This document shows, piece by piece, positions 39,765 to 49,898 of a stretch of DNA of 64,000 bases. The notes under the pieces are model-generated. The model was not told where the DNA came from. It did not search any database and worked only from the letters and a program-made list of their open reading frames with translations. This stretch comes from an uncultured Ruminococcus sp. (lineage in GTDB: Bacteria; Bacillota; Clostridia; Lachnospirales; Lachnospiraceae). The translations under genes and the position numbers were made by a program. Each line of letters opens with the position of its first letter. Positions within the stretch are counted from its first letter, which is position 1. Where the stretch lies: positions 1 to 64,000 of the forward strand of contig UQVC01000011.1 in assembly GCA_900544395.1 (NCBI GenBank). Direction: 5' to 3'.

Positions 39765-40625
39765 ATGAGTTTGGGACTTTGTTATAAAGATGAGAACAAG
39801 ATTTTTCAGGAAATAGAGACAGAGCCGCCATATCTGGCGTATCCTTTGTTTCAAGAAACGGGGATTGTGAAGCATGGATTCTCCACCAGGCTTGGGGGAG
39901 TGAGCAAAGGATGCTTTTCTTCTCTGAATCTGAGTTTTACCAGAGGGGATGAAGAAGAGGCAGTACGGGAGAATTTTCGCAGGATTGCAGGAGCCGTGGG
40001 AGTACGGTGTGAGGACATGGTGCTGACCCATCAGACCCACACGACCAATGTGCGGGTTGTGACAGAAGCGGATCGGGGCTGTGGGATCACGAAGCCAAGA
40101 ACCTATGAAAATGTGGATGGACTGGTGACCAACATTCCGGGAATCTGTCTGGTGACTTTTTATGCGGACTGTGTTCCGCTGTATTTTGTGGATCCGGTCA
40201 GAAAGGTGATCGGATTGAGCCATTCCGGCTGGCGGGGAACCGTTGGAAAGATCGGAAAGGTGACTGTGGAGACCATGTGCCGGGAGTTTGGAAGCCGACC
40301 GGAGGATATTCTGGCAGCAGTAGGGCCTTCCATCTGTCAGGACTGTTATGAGGTCAGTGAAGAGGTGATCTTACAGTTTCAACAGGCATTTCCTGCGTCT
40401 TGCTGGAAAGATTTATTTTATCAGAAAGAAAATCAGAGGTATCAGTTGGATCTCTGGAAAGCCAATGAACAGATTTTTTACGAAGCAGGAATTTTGCCGG
40501 AGCATATGGCGGTGAGCAATCTGTGCACACACTGCAACAGTGAGATTTTGTATTCGCACAGACAGGCAGGAGATGCCAGAGGAAATCTCTGTGCATTTCT
40601 GGCGTTAAAGGAGAAAGACGTATGA
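39765..40625 (+). CDS. pgeF: PgeF-family peptidoglycan editing factor / laccase-domain protein
   Basis: A 286-residue multi-copper-oxidase-like (DUF152/YfiH/LACC1) protein. Metal and catalytic ligands are in VLTHQTHTTNVR, FYADCVPLYF, and IGLSHSGWRGTVGKIG, followed by GPSICQDCYEV. Homologues act as purine nucleosidase/adenosine deaminase or edit muropeptides in E. coli (YfiH). Start at 39765 follows AAAGGGG. The stop overlaps the mscS start as ATGA. Confidence 0.93.
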   Translation: MSLGLCYKDENKIFQEIETEPPYLAYPLFQETGIVKHGFSTRLGGVSKGCFSSLNLSFTRGDEEEAVRENFRRIAGAVGVRCEDMVLTHQTHTTNVRVVTEADRGCGITKPRTYENVDGLVTNIPGICLVTFYADCVPLYFVDPVRKVIGLSHSGWRGTVGKIGKVTVETMCREFGSRPEDILAAVGPSICQDCYEVSEEVILQFQQAFPASCWKDLFYQKENQRYQLDLWKANEQIFYEAGILPEHMAVSNLCTHCNSEILYSHRQAGDARGNLCAFLALKEKDV

Positions 40626-41524
40626 TCATAACAGCAGCAGAAAAAGTCCAGGACATTGTACAGTCCCCAGAAGAAGTAGCAGAAGATGTGAATCAGTTTG
40701 TCCAGTGGTTTGAAGACCAGATTCCGGCGATGATGTCATTTGGGATCAAGGTAGTATTGGCAATTGTATTTTTTTTTATTGGAAGAGCTGTGATCCATGG
40801 GGTTCAGAAGCTGGTGAAACACTCCATGCAGAGAGCCAATGCAGATACCGGAGTCATCCAGTTTGTGGATTCTTTTCTGAAATTTGGCTTATATGCCCTG
40901 TTGTTGTTTACGATCGCAACGAAATTTGGAGTGGAATCCTCCTCTGTGGCAGCGTTGATTGCTTCCGGTGGTGTGGCAATCGGTCTGGCATTGCAGGGAA
41001 GTCTTTCCAATTTTGCAGGCGGTGTTCTGATCCTGCTTTTGAAGCCATTTGTGGTAGGAGATTACATCATTGTGGCAAATGACGGAACAGAAGGAACTGT
41101 GAAGGTGATCCAGATTTTCTATACGAAGCTTACGACGGTGGATAATAAGACCATTGTGATCCCGAATGGAACACTTTCCAACAGCAGCCTGACCAATGTG
41201 ACGGCAAGACCGGAACGTCAGCTGGATCTGAAAGTAGGCATTTCTTATGATGCGGATTTAAAGAAGGCGAAGCGGCTGATCGAGGAATTGTTAAAGACAG
41301 ATGTCTCTGTCATTCAGGATGAAGATATCAAGGTATTTGTGGATTCTCTGGCAGACAGCGCCGTAATTCTGGGACTGCGTGCCTGGGTCAAGACGGAAGA
41401 ATACTGGACCTCCAGATGGAGACTTCTGGAAGAAATCAAACTCAAATTTGATGAAGAAGGAATCGAGATTCCGTTCAATCAGCTTACTGTGCATATGGCG
41501 GAAAAAACAGAAGACAGCAAATGA
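40622..41524 (+). CDS. mscS: Small-conductance mechanosensitive channel (MscS family)
   Basis: A 300-residue MscS channel. Three membrane helices occupy about residues 35-140. The pore helix carries the Gly/Ala pattern (ASGGVAIGLALQGSLSNFAGG) and leads into the beta domain (VVGDYIIVANDGTEGTVKVI and VIPNGTLSNSSLTN). The cytoplasmic vestibule domain ends in EEGIEIPFNQ. It releases solutes on hypo-osmotic shock. It ends with a terminator. Confidence 0.95.
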   Translation: MIITAAEKVQDIVQSPEEVAEDVNQFVQWFEDQIPAMMSFGIKVVLAIVFFFIGRAVIHGVQKLVKHSMQRANADTGVIQFVDSFLKFGLYALLLFTIATKFGVESSSVAALIASGGVAIGLALQGSLSNFAGGVLILLLKPFVVGDYIIVANDGTEGTVKVIQIFYTKLTTVDNKTIVIPNGTLSNSSLTNVTARPERQLDLKVGISYDADLKKAKRLIEELLKTDVSVIQDEDIKVFVDSLADSAVILGLRAWVKTEEYWTSRWRLLEEIKLKFDEEGIEIPFNQLTVHMAEKTEDSK

Positions 41525-41529
41525 TACAA

Positions 41530-41556
41530 AGAGCCTGGAGACAGGCTCTTTTCTTT
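41530..41556 (+). terminator. Intrinsic terminator after mscS
   Basis: Arms AGAGCCTG and CAGGCTCT with a short loop, followed by TTTCTTTT. Confidence 0.88.
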
Positions 41557-41761
41557 TGGGGAAAATAGAGTTGGATTCATGCGGAGATTGTGGAAAATTA
41601 TAAAAAATGTAAAAGAAATGTGAATAGAATATAGAAAAATTATGAAATATGGAGTATACTGAAACAGTAAATGCTTAGGGGGTGCAGTCATGTCTGACTG
41701 CAAAAAATGGGAAAGGAGTCAGAAAAAACGGGCAAAAATAAGTTAGGAGGAAATGAAAGGT

Positions 41762-44700
41762 ATGAAAAAAGAGAGAAAAAGAGTGTTATTGGCATGGATC
41801 ATGACACTGGCAATGCTCTTTGGCGTTCTGCAGCCGGCAGTTGGATTGCATGAAGTGCGGGCTGCAGAACCGGTGACTGCGGAAAGTGATGTAGCATATG
41901 AGAAGCTGCCGCAAGGACCGATGAAAGCGAGTGCAAAGGCAAGTTCACATCAGGAATCGAACCAATGGGGAGATGGGGATGCAGCGCTTGCATTTGACGG
42001 CAACACAAGCAATGGATGGCACAGCGAATATACATCCAAGGAAGGACCGCATTGGATCCAATGGTCACTTGGCGGAAGTCATCAGATCGGAAGAATCGAG
42101 TATCAGGTGAAGAATACTGGCGCCAATGGAAGGTTCAAAGACATTCAGGTAGAAGTCAAAAATGGGGGTGAGGATGCACCGTGGACAACGGTTGCAACAA
42201 AGACCCTTTCCGATGTAGGACAAGGCGGAAAATGCAATATTGATTTTGCGCCAGTGGATGCTACAGATGTGAAGATTACAATTAAAAGTTCTTATAACAG
42301 CAATGAGCAGGGTGTTCTGGCATCAGCAGGAGAGCTGAATGTATACAAAGTAGTGCCGGATTTAACCGCAACAGATACATATACAGTGATTTATCATTGG
42401 GAAGATGAGAATGATCTGGCAGATGTAAGACCCAATAATGTAGCGCCAACATTAATTGACGAAAGCGGCAGCAGTTTTGAGAGGGCAGAAACAATCTCTG
42501 GAAATGTAACAGTAAGTCCGGGTCCGGTCAAGGACGGGTATGTGTATACATTTAAAAAGGTTCCGCGATATAATAAAGTAGGAAAACCTGCGCAGTGGAC
42601 ATGCAATCCGGGAAAATACAGTACCGGATATAAGATAAAGACAGAAAAAACGGGAGACTATGAATTTACAGCAACCTATACATTGCCGACAAGAAAACAG
42701 GACAAAACAATCCATGTGAACTGGGTTGGCGGTGATGAGGAAAACAGACCGGAAATTAAGATACAGCTGATGTATCAGCAATGGGATGGCAGTTTTGTAT
42801 TCCCGGTAAAAGGACAAGAGACAGCGACATTAAATGCTGCAAATAATTATACTTACACATGGAAAGACATGGTAGAGTATGAATCTGGAAAAGAGGACTA
42901 TCCATATCAACCGATTTACAGCATTGAAGGTATTGATGCAATCGAAGGATATGAGATTACCTATAGTTCAGAGCAAAATTCTGAAGAAGTATATCCATTT
43001 AACACAGACGGACAGCTGGTTATCACCTGTACAAGTACAGCTCCAACAGCTGCTGTAACAGTGAATGTAAACAACGGAACAGAAGTAGGCGGAGCCACAC
43101 TGGAAGATGCGATCGCAAAAGCAGGTATTTCAGCGGACCAGGTAACTTCACTGGAGTTTGTATCCGGTAAAGTGACAGAAGCAGATCTGGAATATATTAA
43201 GAAAAATGTAAATCAGATTGAAACTTTTAAATTAAATCTGAGAGATGGACTTACCTATGTTGATGCAAGTGGCGCAGACTCACAGGTATTTCCGCATTGG
43301 ATCTTTTCAGAAAAACGAAGCCTGACAACCGTAGAACTGGGTGGTTTTACGGAGATTAGCGGTCATGCATTTTTTAAAGCGGAAAATTTGACATCTGTAA
43401 AGATTGATGATGCAAAAATTATCGGATCTTCTGCATTTTCTGGAGCGAAAAAGCTTACAGAAGTTAATCTGCCAAATGTAACAGAGATTTCCACATGGGC
43501 GTTTAGCAAATGCAAAAGTTTAGTAACAGTCAATATGCCGAAGGTTAAGAAAATCCGGGAAGCGGCATTTCTTGGTTCTGGATATTTGAATATTACTTTA
43601 CCAGAGAGTTTAGTAACTCTTAGTGGTGCAGTATTTGGAATTGCTGAGTCCTATGGACAACCGGGTGAAGAAGCAGAATTTCATGTTGTAATGCAGGGAA
43701 CAACACCACCGACAGTAAAACCGGAAATCAACGAAAATTCTCCATTTAAAGATGCCGCCCCAACGTCTACGCTGGAAGTGCCGGAAGGCAGCGAAGATGC
43801 TTATCTGAATTCTGAATTTGGAGATGCAGAGAAACGTACCTGGTGCAATCTGCCGTTAAAGAGCGAGGAACCGGTTGTAAATATAACCGCAAGAATCGGA
43901 AGTGATGCGTCTGGCGCAGATGCAAAAGAGGTTTCCGGAGCAAGTTTGGAAGATATGGTGAAACAGACCGGATTGACCCCTTCTTTTGAAGTTGATTATG
44001 TAGAATTTGTTTCCGGAACAGTCAGAGAACAGGATATCGCATATGCAAATCAGAATCTGTTCGGGCTGAAAACATTCAAACTGAACTTAAACAATGGGCT
44101 GACCTATGAAAACGGAGCGGGAAAGGGATCCACAACATTCCCTCAAAAAGCATTTCAGGGAAAGGTAAAACTGCAGCAGGTAGAACTGGGCGGATTTACA
44201 GCAATCGGTGCAAGTGCATTCAGCGGACAAAATCAGCTGACATCCATTACTATCCCGGATGTAAAAGAAATCGCAGGAACTGCATTCCATTTATGCTCTG
44301 GATTGACAGAAGTGAGTCTTCCAAGTGTGACGAAGATCAAACTTTCTGCATTCAATGGAGCAACACAACTGAAACAGGTGGATATGCCGGTTGTAGAGTT
44401 TATTGACAGTATGGTATTCCAAGATTGTGCGATGGAGGAAATCCATATTCCGGCAACGATCACAAAAATAGGATTTGATGCATTTGGATATTCCAAGGCA
44501 GACGGAGGGCAGAAGCCGATCCACTTTGTGATCGATGCAGTGGAACCGCCGGCTACTTCTGAAGGTTCTCCATTTAAAAACTGTCCGGATGGATCTTACC
44601 TTACCGTTCCGGAAGGCACAGAAGAGGCATACCTGAATCCGTTAAACGGCGGTGACCCGGAACAAAGAACATGGCATAAGATTCCGCTTGACCAGAAAGT

Positions 44701-45958
44701 AGAAGAAGCAACTGTGACATTTGATATCGACGGAACATTGACTACAGAGAAAATTCCGGTTGGCGAGGAAATCGGAGAGAGACTTCCGGAAGAACCAAAG
44801 AAGGATGGATTTGTATTCAAAGGCTGGAATACCGCCAAGGATGGCAGTGGAACAGAAGTAACCGCAAAAACAGTCGTGGAAGGTGATATGACGGTTTATG
44901 CAATTTTTGAAGCAGAGGCAAAACCTCTGGAAATTGTAAAAATCGAGTGCTCCAATGATGACGGACATGGCGGTGCAAAATGGACCAATGAAGACGTAAC
45001 AGTGACCCTGACAGTGAACAAGCCGGTACAGCCGATGGAAGGATGGAATCTGGACGAAACAAAGACTGTGCTGACGAAGGTTCATGGAGAAAATGGAACT
45101 TATACTGTGGCTGTGACATCAGAAGATGGAACAGAGCAGGCAGAGGCAAAATACACAGTAAAACACATTGACAAGCAGGCTCCGGATATCCGCGTGGAAG
45201 GAACAGGAAACGGGGAACATTATCGTGAGATCACAGCAATCGCAGTACAGGATGCCAAAGGTGTTCGTTATGTGACGGTCAATGGCGTGAAAACAATGGT
45301 CAATGCCAAGGACGAAAAGCTCACAGATATCAAAGCGCTTGGAGTAGTAGAAGGCGAGAATACAGCAGTGGTTGTAGACAAAGCCGGAAATGAGAAATCC
45401 ATTACATTCTACTATGATAAAACAGCTCCGGTGATCGATTACAAAGCCATCGAAGCAGCAAATGGATACAAGAGAGAAATCCCGGTCAATGAAGGCGAAG
45501 AGTACACAGAAAAAGAACTGGTTGAAATGTTTACAAAACCGGGATGGGTAACCGACAATTCCGGACATGCAGAATTTAAAGTAGACAAATGGGGACTGGA
45601 GCATGGACTGGACGGTTATAAACCGTTTACTTCCCAAACACCGGGAACCTACAAAGTCCGTTTCTACGCATACGATGCCGCAGGAAACAGCAGCACATTT
45701 GATGTGTATGTGAAAGTACTGGAAGCGGAGACACCGGAAGAACGTACAACAACAGTAAACTATACCGTATTCCTGGATAACGGAGTGCGTACGGGAACCT
45801 GGACACACACCGGAACAGAAGAAGGAACGTTTGAGTTTGAAGTGTCTATGACAGGGCTTGACCTGGAGGGCTATGTGCCGGCAGAGGGAGAAACAGGATC
45901 CCGGACACTGACATATGGTGAGACGACTTCCGTCACATTCTATCTGGTTAGTGAATAA
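41762..45958 (+). CDS. Large secreted surface protein: discoidin, LRR_5, B-repeat domains
   Basis: About 1398 residues. A signal peptide ends around ...HEVRA/AEPV (residue 35). Regions in order: an F5/8 type C (discoidin)-like carbohydrate-binding domain (about 50-195, DAALAFDGNTSNGWHSEYTS); beta-sandwich domains (about 200-435); two related modules of about 260 residues, each with a lead segment and a BspA-type LRR_5 array (e.g. LTSVKIDDAKIIGSSAF); an InlB-type B-repeat (FKGWNTAKDGSGTEVTAKT, about 990-1060); then Ig-like segments to the end. There is no LPxTG motif, hydrophobic tail, SLH or choline-binding repeat, so anchoring is unclear. Start 41762 is chosen because AGGAGG is only 2 bases from the ATG at 41753. 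Probably an adhesin for host or glycan surfaces. Confidence 0.85.
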   Translation: MKKERKRVLLAWIMTLAMLFGVLQPAVGLHEVRAAEPVTAESDVAYEKLPQGPMKASAKASSHQESNQWGDGDAALAFDGNTSNGWHSEYTSKEGPHWIQWSLGGSHQIGRIEYQVKNTGANGRFKDIQVEVKNGGEDAPWTTVATKTLSDVGQGGKCNIDFAPVDATDVKITIKSSYNSNEQGVLASAGELNVYKVVPDLTATDTYTVIYHWEDENDLADVRPNNVAPTLIDESGSSFERAETISGNVTVSPGPVKDGYVYTFKKVPRYNKVGKPAQWTCNPGKYSTGYKIKTEKTGDYEFTATYTLPTRKQDKTIHVNWVGGDEENRPEIKIQLMYQQWDGSFVFPVKGQETATLNAANNYTYTWKDMVEYESGKEDYPYQPIYSIEGIDAIEGYEITYSSEQNSEEVYPFNTDGQLVITCTSTAPTAAVTVNVNNGTEVGGATLEDAIAKAGISADQVTSLEFVSGKVTEADLEYIKKNVNQIETFKLNLRDGLTYVDASGADSQVFPHWIFSEKRSLTTVELGGFTEISGHAFFKAENLTSVKIDDAKIIGSSAFSGAKKLTEVNLPNVTEISTWAFSKCKSLVTVNMPKVKKIREAAFLGSGYLNITLPESLVTLSGAVFGIAESYGQPGEEAEFHVVMQGTTPPTVKPEINENSPFKDAAPTSTLEVPEGSEDAYLNSEFGDAEKRTWCNLPLKSEEPVVNITARIGSDASGADAKEVSGASLEDMVKQTGLTPSFEVDYVEFVSGTVREQDIAYANQNLFGLKTFKLNLNNGLTYENGAGKGSTTFPQKAFQGKVKLQQVELGGFTAIGASAFSGQNQLTSITIPDVKEIAGTAFHLCSGLTEVSLPSVTKIKLSAFNGATQLKQVDMPVVEFIDSMVFQDCAMEEIHIPATITKIGFDAFGYSKADGGQKPIHFVIDAVEPPATSEGSPFKNCPDGSYLTVPEGTEEAYLNPLNGGDPEQRTWHKIPLDQKVEEATVTFDIDGTLTTEKIPVGEEIGERLPEEPKKDGFVFKGWNTAKDGSGTEVTAKTVVEGDMTVYAIFEAEAKPLEIVKIECSNDDGHGGAKWTNEDVTVTLTVNKPVQPMEGWNLDETKTVLTKVHGENGTYTVAVTSEDGTEQAEAKYTVKHIDKQAPDIRVEGTGNGEHYREITAIAVQDAKGVRYVTVNGVKTMVNAKDEKLTDIKALGVVEGENTAVVVDKAGNEKSITFYYDKTAPVIDYKAIEAANGYKREIPVNEGEEYTEKELVEMFTKPGWVTDNSGHAEFKVDKWGLEHGLDGYKPFTSQTPGTYKVRFYAYDAAGNSSTFDVYVKVLEAETPEERTTTVNYTVFLDNGVRTGTWTHTGTEEGTFEFEVSMTGLDLEGYVPAEGETGSRTLTYGETTSVTFYLVSE

Positions 45959-46010
45959 TACAGATCAGAATGATACAGATCCCTGATATGGAAGTGAAAG
46001 TTTAAGATGA

Positions 46011-46056
46011 ACCCGGATGGAGAAAAACAGATGTGATTCTTCATCCGGGTCTTTTT
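46011..46056 (+). terminator. Intrinsic terminator after the surface protein gene
   Basis: Arms ACCCGGATG (46011-46019) and CATCCGGGT (46042-46050), followed by CTTTTT. Confidence 0.88.
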
Positions 46057-46067
46057 GCGTTCAACTT

Positions 46068-46096
46068 TTGCAACCGGACTTGTTTTATGGTATTCT
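46068..46096 (+). promoter_or_regulatory. Sigma-A promoter of the murE-priA operon
   Basis: TTGCAA (46068-46073) and TATTCT (46091-46096) are 17 bases apart, 50 bases upstream of the murE ATG. Confidence 0.62.
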
Positions 46097-46145
46097 ATAA
46101 GATATATGTAGGGATTGAATTCCCATGTGACCAGGAGGAACAGTT

Positions 46146-47630
46146 ATGATTTTAAAAGAGTTATTAGAACGATTGGAATATGAAGTGACACAGGGGAGTG
46201 ACGAAATCGAGATCAGCACATTGGTCAATGACTCCCGAAAAGTAGAGGAAGGTTCTGTCTTTGTCTGCATCAGCGGAGCGGTCTCAGACGGACATCAGTA
46301 CGTGGCAGATGTGGCGAAGAAAGGTGCGAAGGCTGTGATCGTACAGCAGGAGGTAGAGGCGCCGGAAGAGCTGACCGTGATCCGGGTACAGGATACCCGA
46401 TATGCGCTTGCACTTGCGTCTGCTGCATATTTTGGGTATCCGGCAGAGAAACTGCATATTATTGGAATTACAGGAACCAAAGGCAAGACAACGACCACTT
46501 ATATGATCAAATCGATTTTGGAAGGGGTCGGACATAAAGTAGGGCTGATCGGAACGATTGAAGCTATCATTGGAGATGAGGTGATCCCGGCGGCGAATAC
46601 CACACCGGAATCATACACCATTCATCAGTATTTTGCAAAAATGGTAGAAGCAGGATGTGACAGCGTAGTCATGGAAGTGTCTTCTCAGGGGCTGATGCTT
46701 CACCGGACAGCAGGGATTCCATTTGAGATCGGGATTTTTACCAATCTTGGAAAGGATCACATCGGACCGAATGAGCACAAAGATTTTGAGGATTATAAGA
46801 GATGCAAAGGCCTGTTGTTCCAGCAGTGTAAACTGGGAATTGCTAATGCAGATGACCGATATTTTCAGGATGTGTTTCAGAATGCGACCTGCCAGGTGGA
46901 GACCTTTGGATTCTGTGAGACGGCAGATTTGCGGGCAGAAAATGTACAGCTGGTGTCAAGACAGGGATATCTTGGTGTCTCATATCATGTAGCGGGAACG
47001 ATGGATTTTGATGTGGAGATCGATGTGCCGGGAACCTTCAGTGTGTATAATTCGCTGACTGCCATTGCAGTATGCAGACATTTTGATGTGCCAAAAGAGC
47101 ATATTCAGGCAGCGCTGAAACAGGCGAAAGTAAAGGGACGGATCGAGATGGTGAAAGTATCCGATGAATTTACATTGATGATTGATTATGCACACAATGC
47201 CATGAGTCTGGAAAGTCTTTTGACGACACTGAAAGAATATGATCCCAAACGTCTTGTCTGTCTCTTTGGATGCGGCGGAAACAGATCCAAAGACCGTCGG
47301 TTTGAGATGGGAGAAGTTTCCGGGAGACTGGCAGATCTGACGATCATTACCTCAGATAATCCGAGATTTGAAGATCCGCAGGCGATCATTGATGATATCA
47401 AAGTAGGAATCCAAAAGACGGAAGGCGACTATGTGGAGATTGCAGACCGAAAAGAGGCGATCCGCTATGCGATCACCCACGGACAAAGCGGGGATGTCAT
47501 TGTACTTGCAGGAAAAGGACATGAGGATTATCAGGAGATCGAAGGCGTGAAGCATCCAATGGATGAGCGCGTACTGATCGCAGAGATTTTGCATGAACTG
47601 GAAACAGAAAAAATGAAACAGGGGAACTAG
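46146..47630 (+). CDS. murE: UDP-MurNAc-tripeptide synthetase, meso-DAP type
   Basis: A 494-residue Mur ligase that adds the third peptide residue to UDP-MurNAc-L-Ala-D-Glu. The ATP P-loop is GITGTKGKTTTTYMI near residue 114. The C-terminal DNPR motif (TSDNPRFEDPQ near 405) is the mark of diaminopimelate-specific enzymes, so the peptidoglycan is predicted to be meso-DAP type. It heads a long housekeeping series and ends one base before the priA TTG. Confidence 0.96.
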   Translation: MILKELLERLEYEVTQGSDEIEISTLVNDSRKVEEGSVFVCISGAVSDGHQYVADVAKKGAKAVIVQQEVEAPEELTVIRVQDTRYALALASAAYFGYPAEKLHIIGITGTKGKTTTTYMIKSILEGVGHKVGLIGTIEAIIGDEVIPAANTTPESYTIHQYFAKMVEAGCDSVVMEVSSQGLMLHRTAGIPFEIGIFTNLGKDHIGPNEHKDFEDYKRCKGLLFQQCKLGIANADDRYFQDVFQNATCQVETFGFCETADLRAENVQLVSRQGYLGVSYHVAGTMDFDVEIDVPGTFSVYNSLTAIAVCRHFDVPKEHIQAALKQAKVKGRIEMVKVSDEFTLMIDYAHNAMSLESLLTTLKEYDPKRLVCLFGCGGNRSKDRRFEMGEVSGRLADLTIITSDNPRFEDPQAIIDDIKVGIQKTEGDYVEIADRKEAIRYAITHGQSGDVIVLAGKGHEDYQEIEGVKHPMDERVLIAEILHELETEKMKQGN

Positions 47631-47631
47631 A

Positions 47632-49860
47632 TTGTTTGCAGATATTATTGTAGATATAAAACATGAAAAACTGGATAAAATCTTTCAATATCAAATCCCG
47701 GAGCATCTGCTGGAGGAACTGAATGTGGGAATGGAAGTGCTGATTCCGTTTGGAAAAGGCAACCGTCAGACAAAAGGCTATGTGACAGGAATTTCCGAAA
47801 CGTGCGACTATGATCTTTCCAAAGTCAAGGAAATCCTGGATATTTCCAGAAACAGTGTAGAGATCGAGGCAAAACTGATCGCTTTGGCTGCATGGATGAA
47901 AGAGCAGTACGGCGGAACCATGATACAGGCGTTAAAAACTGTGCTGCCCATTAAACAGAAAGAGAATGCCAGGCTGAAAAAGTATGTGCGTCTGCTGCTG
48001 GAAAAAGAGCAGGCAATACAAAAACTTGCGGAGTACCAGAAAAAACATCAGAATGCAAGGGCCAGGCTTCTGGAAGCGCTTCTGGAAGATCCGGTGATCG
48101 AGTATGAGTTAGTCACAAAGAAACTGAATGTGACCCGAAGCGTTGTGAAAGCACTGGAAGAACAGCAGGTAGCAGTTCTGGAATCGGAGCAGGTGTTTCG
48201 AAATCCGGTGAAAGAGCAGGCGCGGCAGAAAAAAGCGATTGCTTTTACGGAAGAACAAACAGATGCCATTGAGACATTCTGGCAGGAGTACAGCCAGGGT
48301 GTCCGCAGGACATATCTGATCTATGGAGTAACCGGAAGCGGAAAGACGGAAGTCTATATTGAAATGATCCGCAGGGTGGTCCGGGAAGGAAAACAGGCAA
48401 TCGTGCTGATCCCGGAGATCGCGCTGACTTATCAGACGGTGATGCGGTTTTACCGCTGTTTTGGAGACCGGGTATCCATCTTAAATTCCAGAATGTCGGC
48501 GGGAGAACGATATGACCAGCTGATGCGGGCGAAAGCAGGGAAAATCGATGTGATGATCGGTCCCAGGTCTGCGTTGTTCACGCCGTTTCCAAACCTGGGG
48601 CTGGTGGTCATTGATGAGGAACATGAGACGACTTACAAAAGCGAACAGATTCCAAGATATCATGCCAGGGAGACGGCGATTTATCGTGCGAAGCTGGAGG
48701 ACGCCGGCGTGGTGCTGGGATCTGCCACTCCGTCTCTGGAAGCTATGTATCGGGCCAGGCAGGGAGAATATAGGCTGCTGGAATTAAAGAACCGTTCCGG
48801 AATGCAGGAGATGGCACAGGTTCATGTGGCAGACCTGCGAAAGGAATTAAAGGAAGGCAATCGCTCGATCTTGAGCCGCAAATTACAGGAACTGATGGAA
48901 GAGCGGCTTTTGAATCAGGAGCAGATCATGTTATTTCTGAACCGGAGAGGCTATGCAGGATTTCTCTCCTGCAGAGAATGTGGATATGTGGTCAAATGTC
49001 CGCATTGTGACGTGTCTCTTTCCTATCACAGAAATGGAAAAATGGTCTGCCATTATTGTGGATATGAGGAACAAAGACCTTCGGTGTGCCCGGAGTGCGG
49101 CTCCCGTCATATCGGGGAATTCCGGGCAGGAACCCAACAGATCGAAGAGCTTGTCCGGGCAAGATTTCCCCAGGCAAGAGTCCTTCGGATGGATATGGAT
49201 ACGACCAGACAAAAAGACGGACATGAAAAGATTTTATCAGCCTTTGCAAACCAGGAAGCGGAGATCTTAATCGGGACACAGATGATCGTAAAAGGTCATG
49301 ATTTTCCCAATGTGACATTGGTCGGGGTACTGGCAGCGGATATGTCGCTGTATTCGGATGATTACAGATCCGGCGAGCGGACCTTTCAGCTGTTGACTCA
49401 GGCAGTGGGACGCGCCGGACGGGGGCAGAAAAAAGGGGAAGCGGTGATCCAGACCTACAGTCCCGAACATTACAGTATTGTGACTGCGGCGGCACAGGAT
49501 TATGAAGCCTTTTATGAAGAAGAAATCCGATACCGGCAGATGATGGGATATCCTCCGGTGGAGCATCTGCTGGCAGTGCTGGCAAGCAGTGAGGACGAAC
49601 AGCTTCTGGAGATGGGATGTGGGTACCTGAAAGCTTTTGCGGTGCGCATCGCCCCGAAGGAAACGTCTCAGGTCATCGGGCCTGCAAGTCCGGGGATTGG
49701 AAAGATCAATGACGTGTATCGAAAAGTAATCTACATAAAAGATGAAAATTATGATACACTTGTGAAAGTAAAGAACGGATTGGAACAATATATTGAGGTA
49801 AATCCCGGATATCGGAAGATCCGGATTCAATTTGATTTCGATCCGATGCATGTTTTTTAA
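47632..49860 (+). CDS. priA: Primosomal replication-restart helicase PriA
   Basis: A 742-residue PriA. The 3'-DNA-binding domain (FADIIVDIKHEKLDKIFQY) is followed by the helicase core: Walker A GVTGSGKTEVY near residue 232, DEEH motif VIDEEHETTYKSEQ, and GSATPSLEAM. A zinc-binding segment contains eight cysteines (CRECGYVVKCPHC, CHYCGYEE, CPECGS, about 443-490). Start is TTG at 47632 with AGGGG 7 bases upstream. It restarts stalled replication forks. Confidence 0.97.
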   Translation: MFADIIVDIKHEKLDKIFQYQIPEHLLEELNVGMEVLIPFGKGNRQTKGYVTGISETCDYDLSKVKEILDISRNSVEIEAKLIALAAWMKEQYGGTMIQALKTVLPIKQKENARLKKYVRLLLEKEQAIQKLAEYQKKHQNARARLLEALLEDPVIEYELVTKKLNVTRSVVKALEEQQVAVLESEQVFRNPVKEQARQKKAIAFTEEQTDAIETFWQEYSQGVRRTYLIYGVTGSGKTEVYIEMIRRVVREGKQAIVLIPEIALTYQTVMRFYRCFGDRVSILNSRMSAGERYDQLMRAKAGKIDVMIGPRSALFTPFPNLGLVVIDEEHETTYKSEQIPRYHARETAIYRAKLEDAGVVLGSATPSLEAMYRARQGEYRLLELKNRSGMQEMAQVHVADLRKELKEGNRSILSRKLQELMEERLLNQEQIMLFLNRRGYAGFLSCRECGYVVKCPHCDVSLSYHRNGKMVCHYCGYEEQRPSVCPECGSRHIGEFRAGTQQIEELVRARFPQARVLRMDMDTTRQKDGHEKILSAFANQEAEILIGTQMIVKGHDFPNVTLVGVLAADMSLYSDDYRSGERTFQLLTQAVGRAGRGQKKGEAVIQTYSPEHYSIVTAAAQDYEAFYEEEIRYRQMMGYPPVEHLLAVLASSEDEQLLEMGCGYLKAFAVRIAPKETSQVIGPASPGIGKINDVYRKVIYIKDENYDTLVKVKNGLEQYIEVNPGYRKIRIQFDFDPMHVF

Positions 49861-49898
49861 TAGATGATACAGAATAAACAGAAGGGAACAGTGAGATT

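Noticed and set aside
45119..45808. 229-codon minus-strand open frame inside the surface protein gene
   Set aside because: It is Cys/His/Phe-rich in the way typical of an antisense shadow and contradicts the coherent domain pattern on the plus strand.
45700..45958. Sortase (LPxTG) anchor at the end of the surface protein
   Set aside because: The C-terminus ends in a beta-strand-like segment (TSVTFYLVSE) without LPxTG, hydrophobic helix or basic tail.
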